NCBI GenBank assembly: GCA_937959285.1
Contig: CALGAR010000044.1
Location: 1 to 53,290 of the forward strand
Reading direction: 5' to 3'
Source of the DNA: an uncultured Bryobacterales bacterium
GTDB lineage: Bacteria > Acidobacteriota > Terriglobia > Bryobacterales > Bryobacteraceae
DNA: 53,290 nt
The position numbers and the translations under genes were made by a program. How positions within the stretch are numbered: position 1 is the stretch's first letter; each line of letters starts with the position of its first letter. This document shows positions 16,407 to 26,600 of this stretch, one piece after another. The notes under the pieces are model-generated. The model saw nothing but the letters and a program-made list of their open reading frames with translations, was not told the DNA's origin and did not search any database.

Positions 16407-17669
16407 ATGAACTACCCGGAATCCGTGCAGTTCCTCTATTCTCTGGGGAACGAACAAAAAACGATGAAGTTCGGTCTCGAGCGGATTACTGCTCTGATGG
16501 CCGAGCTCGGCAATCCTCACCGGATGTGCCGGTACGTCCACGTGGCAGGCACGAACGGGAAGGGCTCAACCTGTGCGTTCGTCGAATCGGGACTGCGGGC
16601 TGCGGCGTACAAGACCGGGCTCTATACATCGCCGCATCTGAAGGAACCGACAGAACGGATCCGGGTGAACGGCCAGCCTGTCAGCGAAGAGGATTTCCTT
16701 CGCGGCTTCCACCTTGTTCATGAGACGGCAGAACGGATGGTGGCTTCGGGCCGCATGGACATGCACCCGACCTATTTCGAAACCATGACGGCCATGGCGT
16801 TCGTGCTGTTCGCCGAACATCAGTGCGAATGGGTTGTGCTCGAAGTCGGCATGGGAGGCCGCCTGGACGCCACGAATATCGTCACCCCCGAACTCTGTGT
16901 CATTACTCAAATTGCTGTCGACCACCAGAAGTTCCTCGGCGAGACTCTCGCTAAGATTGCGGGCGAGAAAGCCGGAATCCTCAAGACCGGCGTGCCCGTG
17001 GTGGTCTCGCCGCAGGAGCCGGAAGCGCAGCGTGTTGTCGAGGCAAGGGCAAGCGCGGTCGGAGCACCCGTGTTCTTGACTTCGGACTGGCCAATCACCG
17101 AATTGGAGGTTACGCCGGAAGGGAGCCGGTTCAAGACTGGTACTTACGAAGTTCAGGTGAAGATGCCCGGCGAGCATCAGGTCGAGAATGCCCGGACAGC
17201 GCTCGCCGCCCTGCACCGCCTCGGTTTGTCGAAGGCGAACGTACAACGCGGTATCGCGGCAGCCCGCTGGCCCGGCCGCCTGGAGCTAGTCAAGAAGCGG
17301 CCGGATATCTACCTCGACGGCGCGCATAACCCGGCCGGAGCCGCAGCCTTGAAACGCTACATTGAGAGATTTTTCCCCGGACGCCGCACCTGGCTGATCT
17401 TTGGGACAATGCGCGACAAGGACGTCGACGAGGTCTGCCGGATTCTCTTTCCCCTGGCCTACCGCGTGATTGCGACGGCCCCCAAGCAGGCGCGGTCGCT
17501 CGAACCCGAAGAAATCGTCCGCCGAAGCCCCGTGCCGCAGACAGAAGCAAGCCCCTCCATCCAACAGGCGCTCGATCGTGTGCAGGCGGAGGCCGCTCCC
17601 GAAGACGTTGTCTTTGTTACCGGCTCGCTCTATCTGGTCGGCGAGGCGCGTACCCTCCTCGTACAATAG
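16407..17669 (+). CDS. folC: Folylpolyglutamate/dihydrofolate synthase FolC
   Basis: The protein has 420 residues from the ATG at 16407 (MNYPESVQFLYSLG); an earlier in-frame start at 16386 adds seven atypical residues. It shows the Mur-ligase type P-loop GTNGKGST (about 48-55), the folate-binding region YTSPHLKEPTERIRVNG, FEVGMGGRLDATNIV-like glycine loops (VVLEVGMGGRLDATN), DHQKFLGETLAKIAGEKAGI and DGAHNPAGAAAL in the C-terminal domain. The enzyme adds glutamate to folates in the cytoplasm. The stop is 9 bases before the plsC ATG, so both are probably co-transcribed. Confidence 0.95.
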   Translation: MNYPESVQFLYSLGNEQKTMKFGLERITALMAELGNPHRMCRYVHVAGTNGKGSTCAFVESGLRAAAYKTGLYTSPHLKEPTERIRVNGQPVSEEDFLRGFHLVHETAERMVASGRMDMHPTYFETMTAMAFVLFAEHQCEWVVLEVGMGGRLDATNIVTPELCVITQIAVDHQKFLGETLAKIAGEKAGILKTGVPVVVSPQEPEAQRVVEARASAVGAPVFLTSDWPITELEVTPEGSRFKTGTYEVQVKMPGEHQVENARTALAALHRLGLSKANVQRGIAAARWPGRLELVKKRPDIYLDGAHNPAGAAALKRYIERFFPGRRTWLIFGTMRDKDVDEVCRILFPLAYRVIATAPKQARSLEPEEIVRRSPVPQTEASPSIQQALDRVQAEAAPEDVVFVTGSLYLVGEARTLLVQ

Positions 17670-17678
17670 TTGATTTCG

Positions 17679-18401
17679 ATGGACCGTATCACACCCGGCT
17701 TCTTGCGAGCTCTGCTCATCACCGATCCTTTGATCATTCTCACGACAATGCTCATGGGCACGATCAGCCTGATCGTCTCGCTGTTTGACAAAGGCGGCGA
17801 AAAGCAGCTGGTGGTCGCGCGCTACTGGTCGAAAATGCTGCTGGTGATCGCCGGCATCAAGATGCAGGTGGAAGGGTTGGAGAAGCTCGACGTGAATCAA
17901 AGTTACGTCTTCGCGTCGAACCATCTGAGCCTGATGGATACGCCTGTCGTGATAGCGCACATCCCTGTGCAGTTCCGCTTCCTCGCCAAGAAGGGCCTCT
18001 TTCAAATTCCTTTTATCGGAACCCACCTGAAGCGCGCGGGCCATATTCCGGTTCCAAGGGAGGATCCCCGCACCCGAGTAAAGATCATGACCGAGGCAGC
18101 CCGCCTCATCCGGGAGCGAAAGATATCGATGCTCGTCTTCCCGGAAGGGGGCCGCTCGCTGACGGGTCTTCAGCCGTTCCGGGAGGGGGCAGCATACATC
18201 GCAATCAAGGCCGGAGTGCCAATCGTGCCGATCGCTCTGATTGGCACCGATGATATCCTGCCAATGGGCTCGATTCATGTACGCCCCGGAAAGGTGATAC
18301 TGAAGATTAGCGAACCGATCCCCACCAAGGGATTGACGCTGCATGACCGGCAGGAGCTCACCAGCCGCGTACGAGAACGCGTCGTAGAGCTTTTGAGTTA
18401 G
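17679..18401 (+). CDS. plsC: 1-acyl-sn-glycerol-3-phosphate acyltransferase (PlsC family)
   Basis: The protein has 240 residues. An N-terminal membrane-associated helix (about 15-35) is followed by the acyltransferase motifs: I, NHLSLMD (His about 82, Asp about 87); II, GHIPVPRED; III, FPEGGRSL (about 154-161); IV, VPIVPIALIG. These are the signature of lysophosphatidic acid acyltransferases, which make phosphatidic acid for membrane lipids. The ATG at 17679 was preferred over a TTG at 17670. It directly follows folC. Confidence 0.9.
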   Translation: MDRITPGFLRALLITDPLIILTTMLMGTISLIVSLFDKGGEKQLVVARYWSKMLLVIAGIKMQVEGLEKLDVNQSYVFASNHLSLMDTPVVIAHIPVQFRFLAKKGLFQIPFIGTHLKRAGHIPVPREDPRTRVKIMTEAARLIRERKISMLVFPEGGRSLTGLQPFREGAAYIAIKAGVPIVPIALIGTDDILPMGSIHVRPGKVILKISEPIPTKGLTLHDRQELTSRVRERVVELLS

Positions 18402-18421
18402 AAAAGGGTAGGGCAGACGGG

Positions 18422-19519
18422 ATGAAACGGATACTCATATTCCTGGCGGCGCCGCTGCTGGCGGCGGCCCAGACAATGTCCATCGAGGAGTACAAGCCCA
18501 AGTCGACTCTTGTAGTCCCGGAGCACATCGTCACAAAGGCGAAGTACCCATTCATTGACGTGCACAATCACCAGGGCCGGCTCGACCGGGCCAAGGTGCA
18601 GGAGCTCGTCAAGGATATGGACCGCATCAACATGAGGATCATGGTGAACCTCAGCGGCGGCTACGGGGAACGGCTGAAGGAGACGGTTCGGGCCATGAAG
18701 GCCGAGTATCCCAATCGGTTCGCGGTGTTTGCCAACATCGATTTCAATGGCATCGATGAGCCCGGTTATGCAGACCGTGCCGCTGCCCAGCTCGAACAGG
18801 ACATCAAGAACGGAGCGCAAGGGCTGAAGATCTTCAAGAACTTCGGCATGGACCTGAAGGACTCTCGCGGGAAGCGCGTCCCTGTAGACGACCCGCGCTT
18901 TGACAAGGTCTTTGAGGTCTGCGCGAAGTACAAGATTCCCGTTCTGATTCACACAGCCGAGCCAAAGCCCCTGTTTGAGCCGATGACAAAGGAGAACGAG
19001 CGGTGGCTGGAGCTGAAGCTGTATCCGCGGCGAGCGAGACCGCCGGAGCTATACCCGCGATGGGAAGAGCTGATGGCCGAACAGCACCGTCTCTTCGCCA
19101 GGCATCCCAAGACGATCTTCATTAACGCGCACCTTGGCTGGCTGGGCGGAAACCTTGCCGAACTTGGAAAACTGCTTGATCGCCTCCCCAATGTCTACAC
19201 AGAGGTTGGCGCGGTCGTGGAGGAGCTGGGCCGCCAGCCCCGGACCGCGCGAGCGTGGTTCATCCAGTATCAGGATCGCGTCCTCTTCGGCAAAGACACG
19301 TGGCGCCCGGATGAGTACAAGACCTACTTCCGCACGTTTGAGACGGCCGACGAGTACTTTGATCACGACCGGCCGCACCACGGCCTGTGGAAGATGTATG
19401 GTTTGGACCTTCCGGACGAGGTCCTGCGGAAGTTCTATTACAAAAACGCGTTGAAGATTATTCCGGGCTTAAGCACAGAGGACTTTCCGGCTGACGCCCG
19501 CGCTTCGGCGAAGCGCTAG
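18422..19519 (+). CDS. Exported amidohydrolase-family protein
   Basis: The protein has 365 residues. A short signal peptide (MKRILIFLAAPLLAAAQ) is followed by an amidohydrolase_2-type TIM barrel. Visible metal-site elements are DVHNHQG (first strand), a Lys in GAQGLKIFKNFG, VLIHTAEPKP (His on a later strand), FINAHLGWLGG and LFGKDTWRP near the end. This fold covers decarboxylases and hydrolases acting on small cyclic acids or amides; the substrate cannot be told. It starts 20 bases after plsC and ends convergent with the TPR gene, with a 4-base overlap. Confidence 0.82.
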   Translation: MKRILIFLAAPLLAAAQTMSIEEYKPKSTLVVPEHIVTKAKYPFIDVHNHQGRLDRAKVQELVKDMDRINMRIMVNLSGGYGERLKETVRAMKAEYPNRFAVFANIDFNGIDEPGYADRAAAQLEQDIKNGAQGLKIFKNFGMDLKDSRGKRVPVDDPRFDKVFEVCAKYKIPVLIHTAEPKPLFEPMTKENERWLELKLYPRRARPPELYPRWEELMAEQHRLFARHPKTIFINAHLGWLGGNLAELGKLLDRLPNVYTEVGAVVEELGRQPRTARAWFIQYQDRVLFGKDTWRPDEYKTYFRTFETADEYFDHDRPHHGLWKMYGLDLPDEVLRKFYYKNALKIIPGLSTEDFPADARASAKR

Positions 19520-19770
19520 GCGGCCTTTAATTGGCCCCGGGCGAGAGCCAGAGCTCCTTTGACGAGCTCCAGGGCCTCGTCCTTTCGCCCCACTGCGTAG
19601 GCAATCAGACCGGCATGGTAAAGGAACTCAGGATCGGATAGTCCCGAAGCCGCAGCCAGACGGATATATTTGTCGGCTTCAGCAAACCGACGCTGCTTAT
19701 ATAGATTCCAAGCAGCCTCATGAAGACTCTGAGGATCCACCTGCTCATCCTGACCCTCTGACAACGTCAT
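19516..19770 (-). CDS. Small TPR-repeat protein
   Basis: The protein has 84 residues starting MTLSEGQDEQVDPQ. The ATG at 19770 is preceded by AAGGA 8 bases upstream; the open frame extends further up, but without a start signal. Two TPR-like helix pairs are visible: HEAAWNLYKQRRFAEADKYIRLA and PEFLYHAGLIAYAVGRKDEALELVKGALALA. It is probably a cytoplasmic protein-interaction module. No signal peptide is present in the chosen version. It is divergent from the aldo/keto reductase gene and convergent with the amidohydrolase gene. Confidence 0.65.
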   Translation of the reverse strand: MTLSEGQDEQVDPQSLHEAAWNLYKQRRFAEADKYIRLAAASGLSDPEFLYHAGLIAYAVGRKDEALELVKGALALARGQLKAA

Positions 19771-19858
19771 ATGCTGGTTCCTTGGCAAACTAATCGTATA
19801 GACGAACAAATACGCTTGAGGTTCCTGTAAATTTGAGACGCTAAGCGAGAGGAGAAAG

Positions 19859-20827
19859 ATGACCAAGAAACAGCTGGGTAACAGCGACATGCAGATCACG
19901 CCCATTGGAATCGGCGCGTGGGCGATGGGCGGCGGCGGCTGGGCTTTCGCCTGGGGTCCTCAGGATGACGCCGCCTCTATCGCAGCGATCCATGCAGCTC
20001 TCGATGCCGGCATTAACTGGATCGACACCGCCGCCGTGTATGGATTGGGGCATTCCGAAGAGGTGGTTGCACGAGCTCTGGCGGGGCGTTCCAATAAGCC
20101 GTACATCTTTACCAAGTGCGAGCGCGTCTGGAATGAAAAAGGGGAAATCGGCAAGTGTCTGAAAGCCGATTCCATCCGGAAAGAGTGCGAAGCCAGCCTT
20201 CGCCGGCTGAAAGTCGACGTCATTGACCTTTATCAGATCCACTGGCCGGAGCCTGACGAAGATATCGAGGAGGGCTGGGCGACGCTGGCCAGGTTGAAGG
20301 AGGAAGGCAAGGTCCGCTGGATCGGGGTCTCGAACTTCAACGTGGAGCAAATGAAGCGTGCGCAAAAGATAGCTCCCATCACCTCCCTGCAGCCTCCTTA
20401 CTCGATCCTCTCGCCTGACATCGAACAGGAGATCCTGCCTTACTGCGAGCAAAACAACATCGGCGTCATCGTCTATTCCCCGATGAAGAGCGGCTTGCTC
20501 AGCGGCAAAATGACCCGGGAGAGAATTGCGGCGATGCCTCCGGATGACTTCCGGCGCCGGACGCCCGAGTTCAACGAACCGCGCCTCACTCGCAACCTGG
20601 CCCTCGTCGAGTTGCTGCGTGAGATCGGGGCACGGCACGGAAGGACTCCGGGAGAGGTGGCGATTGCATGGACTCTGCGCAGGCCCGAAGTGACGGCGGC
20701 GATCGTCGGGCTTCGTTCGCCGGAGCAATTGAATGGCGTCATCGGCGCAGCGGAGTTCCGGCTGGGCGATGACGAGATTAACCAGATTCGAGACTTCATG
20801 GCCCGCCCGATTCCAACCACTGTCTAG
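19859..20827 (+). CDS. Aldo/keto reductase
   Basis: The protein has 322 residues with a strong ribosome site (GAGGAG) before the ATG. The catalytic tetrad of the aldo/keto reductase TIM barrel is complete: Asp56 and Tyr61 in NWIDTAAVYGLGHSE, Lys86 in YIFTKC and His128 in LYQIHWPEPD. The C-terminal segment GEVAIAWTLRRPEVTAAIVGLRSPEQL is the NADP(H)-binding region of the family. It is a cytoplasmic NADPH-dependent carbonyl/sugar-type reductase with unknown substrate. The next gene, an AraC-type regulator, converges on it from the other strand 4 bases away and may regulate it (inference). Confidence 0.93.
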   Translation: MTKKQLGNSDMQITPIGIGAWAMGGGGWAFAWGPQDDAASIAAIHAALDAGINWIDTAAVYGLGHSEEVVARALAGRSNKPYIFTKCERVWNEKGEIGKCLKADSIRKECEASLRRLKVDVIDLYQIHWPEPDEDIEEGWATLARLKEEGKVRWIGVSNFNVEQMKRAQKIAPITSLQPPYSILSPDIEQEILPYCEQNNIGVIVYSPMKSGLLSGKMTRERIAAMPPDDFRRRTPEFNEPRLTRNLALVELLREIGARHGRTPGEVAIAWTLRRPEVTAAIVGLRSPEQLNGVIGAAEFRLGDDEINQIRDFMARPIPTTV

Positions 20828-20831
20828 ACCG

Positions 20832-21713
20832 CTAGCGGCACGCCGGCCTTCGACGGTATCGCCCGGGGCTCGTGCCGAAGCGCTGCCGGAAGAACGAGCA
20901 AAAGTGGCTGGGATGTTCAAATCCCAGCCGCTCGGCAATTTCACGCACCGTCAAGTCGCGTTGCGACAGCAGCTCACAAGCCCGTTCTGCTACAGCCATT
21001 TGAAAGCACTGCTGAGGCGATGTGCCAGTCGAGTTGCGAAACAGCAGGCGTAGATGGGAGCTGCTCAATCCGACCTGGCGAGCAGCATCTGCGAGATAGA
21101 AGCCCGCCCGCGGGAGCGAGTGCATCTGGTCGATCAGGTAGGTAAGCCGCCAGCACGCCAGTTGAGGCTCGACTGCCGGCGAACGCTCGCCCACCAGCTC
21201 CGCCGGCCACGCTTTCAAAGCCAGCGTCGCTATCCTGACGACGAGACTCAGGAAGGGTAGCTGTTCTGACTCCAGGTATTTGACAAGCGACGCCGCTTCC
21301 GAGGCGAGTTCAGAGTGAGCGATCTTGCCCCGCAGCACGGGTAACCCTTCCACTGGACGCTCGGGACAGAACAATCGCCAAAGGTGACGGAGCAGGGTCA
21401 CCGGCACATCGATTACAATTCCCGACGTCGGCATTCCGTTAACACAATAAGTACTCGCGTGAAACACTCCCGCCGTGGTGATGATCGCCTCCCCCGCCGT
21501 AAGCACCTCGCGGTGGCCAAACTGAACGCACTCCACTGCGCCTTCCAGGCACACCACGAGCGACGACACATCGTGCAAATGAGAGGGGAATCCGATTTTG
21601 TTCTTGTAGTGGAACTTATGCAGGCAAATCCCCGTATCCCCAAAAAGCCAGAACCGATTAGAAGGCGAATTCTTACAAATTAGTAAATCGGAATTCACTG
21701 GCTTTTCCAGCAT
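20832..21713 (-). CDS. AraC-family transcription regulator
   Basis: The protein has 293 residues from the ATG at 21713 (a GTG at 21731 is an alternative). The N-terminal half is a cupin-like sensing domain (FHYKNKIGFPSHLHDVSSLVVCLEG, then GEAIITTAGVFHASTY). The last 100 residues carry two helix-turn-helix motifs: LADAARQVGLSSSHLRLLFRNSTGTSPQQCF and TVREIAERLGFEHPSHFCSFFRQRFGTSPGRYR, the AraC/XylS signature. Likely targets are its own promoter region or the divergent gene at 21884. No operator could be defined in the 170-base gap. Confidence 0.9.
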   Translation of the reverse strand: MLEKPVNSDLLICKNSPSNRFWLFGDTGICLHKFHYKNKIGFPSHLHDVSSLVVCLEGAVECVQFGHREVLTAGEAIITTAGVFHASTYCVNGMPTSGIVIDVPVTLLRHLWRLFCPERPVEGLPVLRGKIAHSELASEAASLVKYLESEQLPFLSLVVRIATLALKAWPAELVGERSPAVEPQLACWRLTYLIDQMHSLPRAGFYLADAARQVGLSSSHLRLLFRNSTGTSPQQCFQMAVAERACELLSQRDLTVREIAERLGFEHPSHFCSFFRQRFGTSPGRYRRRPACR

Positions 21714-21883
21714 GGACTCACAGCCTACCACACCTGCGCGAAGCGCATCTGTAAGTGATCCGTAACAGTAATTGAACGGTATAGTTCCAGCGATTTTCGA
21801 TATTTACTCATAGTCCCGCGCACCGTAAGCTCCGAATAAGCGCAGTCCGTTTCACCCTGGATCCAAGCGACGGGGAACCAATC

Positions 21884-22501
21884 ATGAGAACACTTGCGAC
21901 TATTACCGCCATCGGATTGAGCCTTGCGTTCTGTCAAACGTATGAGCGGCAGGTGCGCTCAGTAACTGATCCTGGAACCGTTACCACTCGTCAGGCCATA
22001 ACGCCGGCCGGCGTCCCCGCTGTTTTCAACGGACGGGTTTACGGCGTCGCATTCGGCAAGTCTTCATCGGAGCTTTGGGTGCTGACCGCGACTCACGTTT
22101 ACCGTCTTGACTGGCAGGCGAACAGAGTTCTCGAGAGCATCGAGCATGGATCCATTCCCGGGCTGCAAGGCATACGCTCGGGACGAGTGCAAGACCGGCT
22201 CGACAATTACTACAACGTCAACGCCTTCACCGACTCACTCGATCACTGGGGCAATGCGGGACGAAACATTCTGCGCGGTCCATCGCAGGCCCAGTTCGAC
22301 TTCTCGTTTGCAAAGCTGACCTCGATCAAAGAACGCTACCAGGCGGAGTTCCGCTGGGAGCTGTTCAACGCCACCAACACGCCTGTGTTTAATAACCCCG
22401 CCAGCACCTTCGCAGCAAACGGACCCGGCACAGCCGGAGTGATCAGCAGCACGATTGGAGGCCCTCGGACGATGCAGGCAGGGCTCCGGCTTCGCTGGTA
22501 G
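21884..22501 (+). pseudogene. Chimeric remnant ending in a TonB-receptor tail
   Basis: An intact frame of 205 codons joins two unrelated parts. Residues 1-17 are a signal peptide (MRTLATITAIGLSLAFC). Residues about 45-97 resemble one blade of a YncE/NHL-type beta-propeller (VYGVAFGKSSSELWVLTATHVYRLDWQANRV). From about residue 100 the sequence is the last strands of an Oar-like receptor (NYYNVNAFTDS, WGNAGRNILRGP, RWELFNATNTPVFNNP, and a final LRLRW). A full receptor has about 1,100 residues, so most is missing. A strong terminator follows the stop. I read it as the product of a deletion that fused the front of one gene to the back of another. It could still be expressed. Confidence 0.65.
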
Positions 22502-22517
22502 TGAATCGCGGGATTGC

Positions 22518-22545
22518 GGGGAGCCTTGCGCTCCCCTTTCTTTTC
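22518..22545 (+). terminator. Rho-independent terminator after the chimeric gene
   Basis: The stem GGGGAGC/GCTCCCC (7 bp, loop CTTGC) is followed by TTTCTTTTC, 16 bases after the stop codon at 22501. It also argues that the next gene starts at 22627 and not further upstream. Confidence 0.8.
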
Positions 22546-22589
22546 AACAGCGCAAACGGAAACCGTGCGATAACTGACATTTCACAAAC

Positions 22590-22617
22590 TTGCAATTATC
22601 GGGCAGCGCGTTATAGC
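22590..22617 (+). promoter_or_regulatory. Promoter of the D-2-hydroxyacid dehydrogenase gene
   Basis: TTGCAA (22590-22595) and TATAGC (22612-22617) are separated by 16 bases. The ATG at 22627 lies 9 bases after the -10 and has no Shine-Dalgarno sequence, so the transcript is probably nearly leaderless. Confidence 0.55.
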
Positions 22618-22626
22618 CTGCCAGAC

Positions 22627-23652
22627 ATGAAGCTTGTTATCTACGATCCCTCGTGGCCAATCTATGAGCCGGTGCTGCGCTCGAGATTGGGCGGGGATTG
22701 GATCATTCGATGCGGGGCGAATGATCTTGCCTGGCTGCAGGCGGAGTTACCGGATTCCGACGCGATGCTGGGTATAACGCTTCCGCCGGAAGCACTGCCA
22801 TTCGCGAAAAGGCTCAAGCTCTTCCTCTTTCCGGGCGCCGGAGTCCCGGAGGCCGACAGTTCCAGCCTGCCGGAGGGCTGCGTGCTCTCCAACGTCTTTG
22901 AGCACGAAATACCCGTGGCCGAGTATGTCCTGATGACGATCCTCATGCACGTCACGGGAATCGTTCACACCGCTCAGCGCTTCCGCCTCGGGGATTGGGA
23001 CGGAAACGGCAGGGTGGGAGGCAAACCACACCGGGAAGCGTACGGTCACAAGCTCGGACTCCTTGGATACGGCCATATCGGCCAAACCGTCGCAAAGCGC
23101 GCACTCGCATTTGGGATGGAAGTGCAGGCCGTTCGAAAGAACCCGAAGCAGCCGGTGGAGGAAGACGTCACAATTCTTACTGGAAGCTCAGCTCTTGATC
23201 GCTTACTGGAAACGAGCGACTTTCTCGTCATCGCCTGCCCGCTCAAGGCAGACACCCGAGGCTTGATCGGTGAGCAGCAGCTCCGGCGGATGAAGAAGGA
23301 CGCCGTGCTTATCAACGTCGCTCGTGCAGAGATCGTCGACGAGGCTGCCCTCTATCGGGCCTTGTCTGAAAAATGGTTCGCGGCAGCAGTACTCGACACC
23401 TGGTACCAGTATCCGACGCACAGCGGCGAAAGGATGTGGGGCTCGCGGTACCCGTTCCATCAACTCGAGAATGTTCTGATGACACCGCATTTCTCCGCCT
23501 GGACGCAGCCGATGATCGAGCGAAGGGCCGACCGGATGGCCGACAACCTCAAACGACTGGCGCAAGGCCACCCCTTGGAGCGGATCGTCATGATTGGAAG
23601 CTGGCGCGAAAACATGGGCCGCCCCCCCCTACCCTCCCCCGCTCACATTTGA
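22627..23652 (+). CDS. D-2-hydroxyacid dehydrogenase family protein
   Basis: The protein has 341 residues from the ATG at 22627; the frame is open further upstream but would cross a terminator. The NAD-binding Rossmann motif GYGHIG (about 147-152) follows the family's conserved segment HKLGLLGYGHIGQTVAKRA. Downstream are LIACPL-like VIACPLKADTRGLIG, the catalytic Arg region INVARAEIVDEAAL, an acidic residue in the DTWYQYP segment, and the catalytic His in TPHFSAWT. Such enzymes interconvert 2-hydroxy and 2-keto acids in the cytoplasm. The 3' end runs through a C8 tract (23622-23629), giving a Pro-rich tail. The next gene starts 44 bases on. Confidence 0.9.
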   Translation: MKLVIYDPSWPIYEPVLRSRLGGDWIIRCGANDLAWLQAELPDSDAMLGITLPPEALPFAKRLKLFLFPGAGVPEADSSSLPEGCVLSNVFEHEIPVAEYVLMTILMHVTGIVHTAQRFRLGDWDGNGRVGGKPHREAYGHKLGLLGYGHIGQTVAKRALAFGMEVQAVRKNPKQPVEEDVTILTGSSALDRLLETSDFLVIACPLKADTRGLIGEQQLRRMKKDAVLINVARAEIVDEAALYRALSEKWFAAAVLDTWYQYPTHSGERMWGSRYPFHQLENVLMTPHFSAWTQPMIERRADRMADNLKRLAQGHPLERIVMIGSWRENMGRPPLPSPAHI

Positions 23653-23696
23653 TCTAATAACTGCAAACCGGGCTATATGTGGAGGCTGCATCGCAA

Positions 23697-26600
23697 ATGT
23701 TAAGTCAGTTACACACAAGGGCTGCATTGGCAGCAGTTGGCGTTGGACTCGCGCTGTTTTCCCTGTCCGCCTCCCCGGCCTCACAGACGGCGAACAGCGT
23801 CGACTTCGAACGAGATATTCAGCCGATCTTGAAGGCCTCCTGTTACGGTTGCCACTCAAAGGCGCAAGCCGCGGGTCAACTTCGGCTCGATTCGAAGAAT
23901 GCGGCAATGAAGGGAGGCATCAGCGGACCGGTGATCCAACCCGGTCGGGCAAGCGAAAGCCGGCTTGTCCACAGGCTGCTGGGTTTGGGCGGCGAGAAGA
24001 AGATGCCTCTCGGAGGCAAGCCGCTGAGCGAGGAGCAGGTTGCTCTCATCCGGAAATGGATCGATGCCGGGGCGCCCTGGCCGGCTCAGGCCTCCGGTGA
24101 AGACGATGGACTGCCGAAACACTGGGCCTATGTGAAACCAGTGCGGCCCAAAGTCCCGGAGGTCCGCAATAAGGCGTGGGTACGGAATCCGATTGACAAT
24201 TTTGTGCTCGCCCAGCTCGAGAAGGAAGGGCTGTCTCCATCCCCGGAAGCTTTGCGGGAGACGCTGATCCGGCGCCTCAGCCTGGACCTGACCGGTCTCC
24301 CTCCCTCGGTCGCCGAAGTGGACCAATTCCTGGCCGACAAAGATCCGAACGCTTACGAGAAGCTGGTGGACCGCCTTCTCGCATCGCCTCATTATGGCGA
24401 GCGTTGGGCGCGGCCATGGCTGGATCTTGCCAGATACGCGGATACCAACGGCTACGAGAAGGACCGCCGCCGGTCAATTTGGAAGTACCGGGATTGGGTG
24501 ATTCAGGCCTTCAACAAGGACATGCCCTTCGATCAGTTCACCATCGAGCAGATCGCCGGGGATATGCTTCCCAATCCGACGACCGACCAACTGATCGCAA
24601 CCGGCTTCCACAGAAACACGATGTTCAACGAGGAAGGCGGCGTCGACAAGGAGGAAGCGCACTGGGAAAACCTGGTGGACCGCGTCAACACGACCGGTAC
24701 GATCTGGCTCGGTACAACGCTTGCGTGTGCCCAGTGCCACAACCATAAGTTCGATCCGTTCAGCATAAAGGACTACTACCGGCTGATGGCAATCTTCAAT
24801 AACACTCGCCGGGACGTGCGTGCGTACGGGGACACGTCGACAAAGTTCGTTGAACCGGAACTCGAGCTTCCAACGCCCGAGCAGGCGCGGAAGCGAGAGC
24901 AGATTCGCAGCGAAATCAGCGCGCTGGAACAGGCGCTGAAGACGATGACGCCGGAACTGGCGAGCGAGAAGGCGCAATGGGAACGCGGCGTCGTCGAGGC
25001 TGCTGCTGATTGGGCCGCGCTCAAGCCAGCCAAGGCGGTTTCGAGCGGGGGATCAACGCTCGCGGTTCAGAAAGACTCATCGATCCTGGCCAGCGGCCAA
25101 AACCCCGAAACCGACGACTACATCGTCGAGGCGAAAATTCCGCAGCGAGGCATCACGGCGCTTCGACTGGAGGCGCTTCCTGATCCCTCTCTGCCCCGCG
25201 GCGGTCCCGGCAGAGATCCGTACGGCAACTTCTTCCTGTCCAGAGTCGATGTTGAATTGCTGAGCTCCGCGGGCGCCAAAAAGCTTCGCATACGCAAGGT
25301 GCTGGCAGATGATGGCAGGCTGAACGACAAGAAGTTCCAGCAGCTGTGGAGCGTCGACGCCTCGCGGGATGAGAAGAGGCTGCCCCGCCAGATGGTGCTT
25401 CTCCTCGATGCTCCTGCAGGTTCGCCCGGAGACACCGTCCGCGTCACTCTTCACCAAACGTCGGAATTCGGGGGACAAGGGCTGGGCCGGTTCAGGCTCT
25501 CCGTCACGTCGTCGCCGGAACCCGAACGCATTGTCGGCGTCTCAGCAAAGCTTCGCTCCGTCCTCGAAACACCGGCTGCCCGCCGGACAGAGAAGCAGGA
25601 GAAGGACCTGACCGATTACTTCCTGACAGTTGCCAAATCCCTCGAATCGAAGCGCAAGCGCCTAACTGCGCTCCGCAAAGAGCTGGACGACCTTGGCATT
25701 GTCACGACGCTTGTCATGGGCGAGGCACCGACCTCGAAGCCCCCGTCAGCAATTATCCGTCTCCGCGGTTCTTTCACAAGCCCGGGAGAAACGGTCTACG
25801 CAGGTGTACCGGAGAACCTTCATCCTCTGGCCGAGGGTGATTCGCCGAACAGGCTGGGGCTTGCCCGATGGCTAGTCAGCAAGGAGAATCCCCTGGTCGC
25901 TCGCGTCACTGTAAATCGTATTTGGGAACAGTATTTCGGGAGGGGCATCGTAGAGACAAGCGAAGACTTCGGAACCCAAGGGGCACGGCCTTCGCACCCG
26001 GAACTGCTCGATTGGCTGGCAACCGAGTTTGTCGAAAACGGCTGGAGTTTCAAGAAGCTCCATCGCCTGATCGTCACGTCCGCCACCTATCGTCAATCTT
26101 CCGCTGCGACACCGGAGCTGCTCGAGAAGGATCCTTACAACCGGTTGCTTGCGCGTGGCGCCCGTTTCCGCGTGGAAGCGGAGATGATCCGGGATATCGC
26201 CCTCGCCGCGAGCGGTCTCTTGAGCCGCAAGATCGGCGGACCGAGCGTCTTCCCCTATCAGCCCGAGGGAATCTGGGACATACCGTACAACGACGACAAG
26301 TGGGAGGAGAGCAAGGGAGAGGATCGCTACCGCCGCGGGATCTATACCTTCATCCGCCGGACGTCTCCTTACCCTAGCATGCTCACCTTTGACGCGCCCA
26401 GCCGTGAAGTGTGCGTCGTTCGACGAGTACGGACAAACACCCCGCTCCAGGCGCTGACTGCGCTAAATGACCCTGCCTTTTTCGAAGCCGCGCAAGCGAT
26501 GGCCCGGCGGGTGCTCAGCGAAAAGGAGGCCGGCGCCGATGACTCTTCGCGCGCAATCTACGCCTTCCGGCTCTGCACGTCGCGGCGTCCCACGCAGGAA

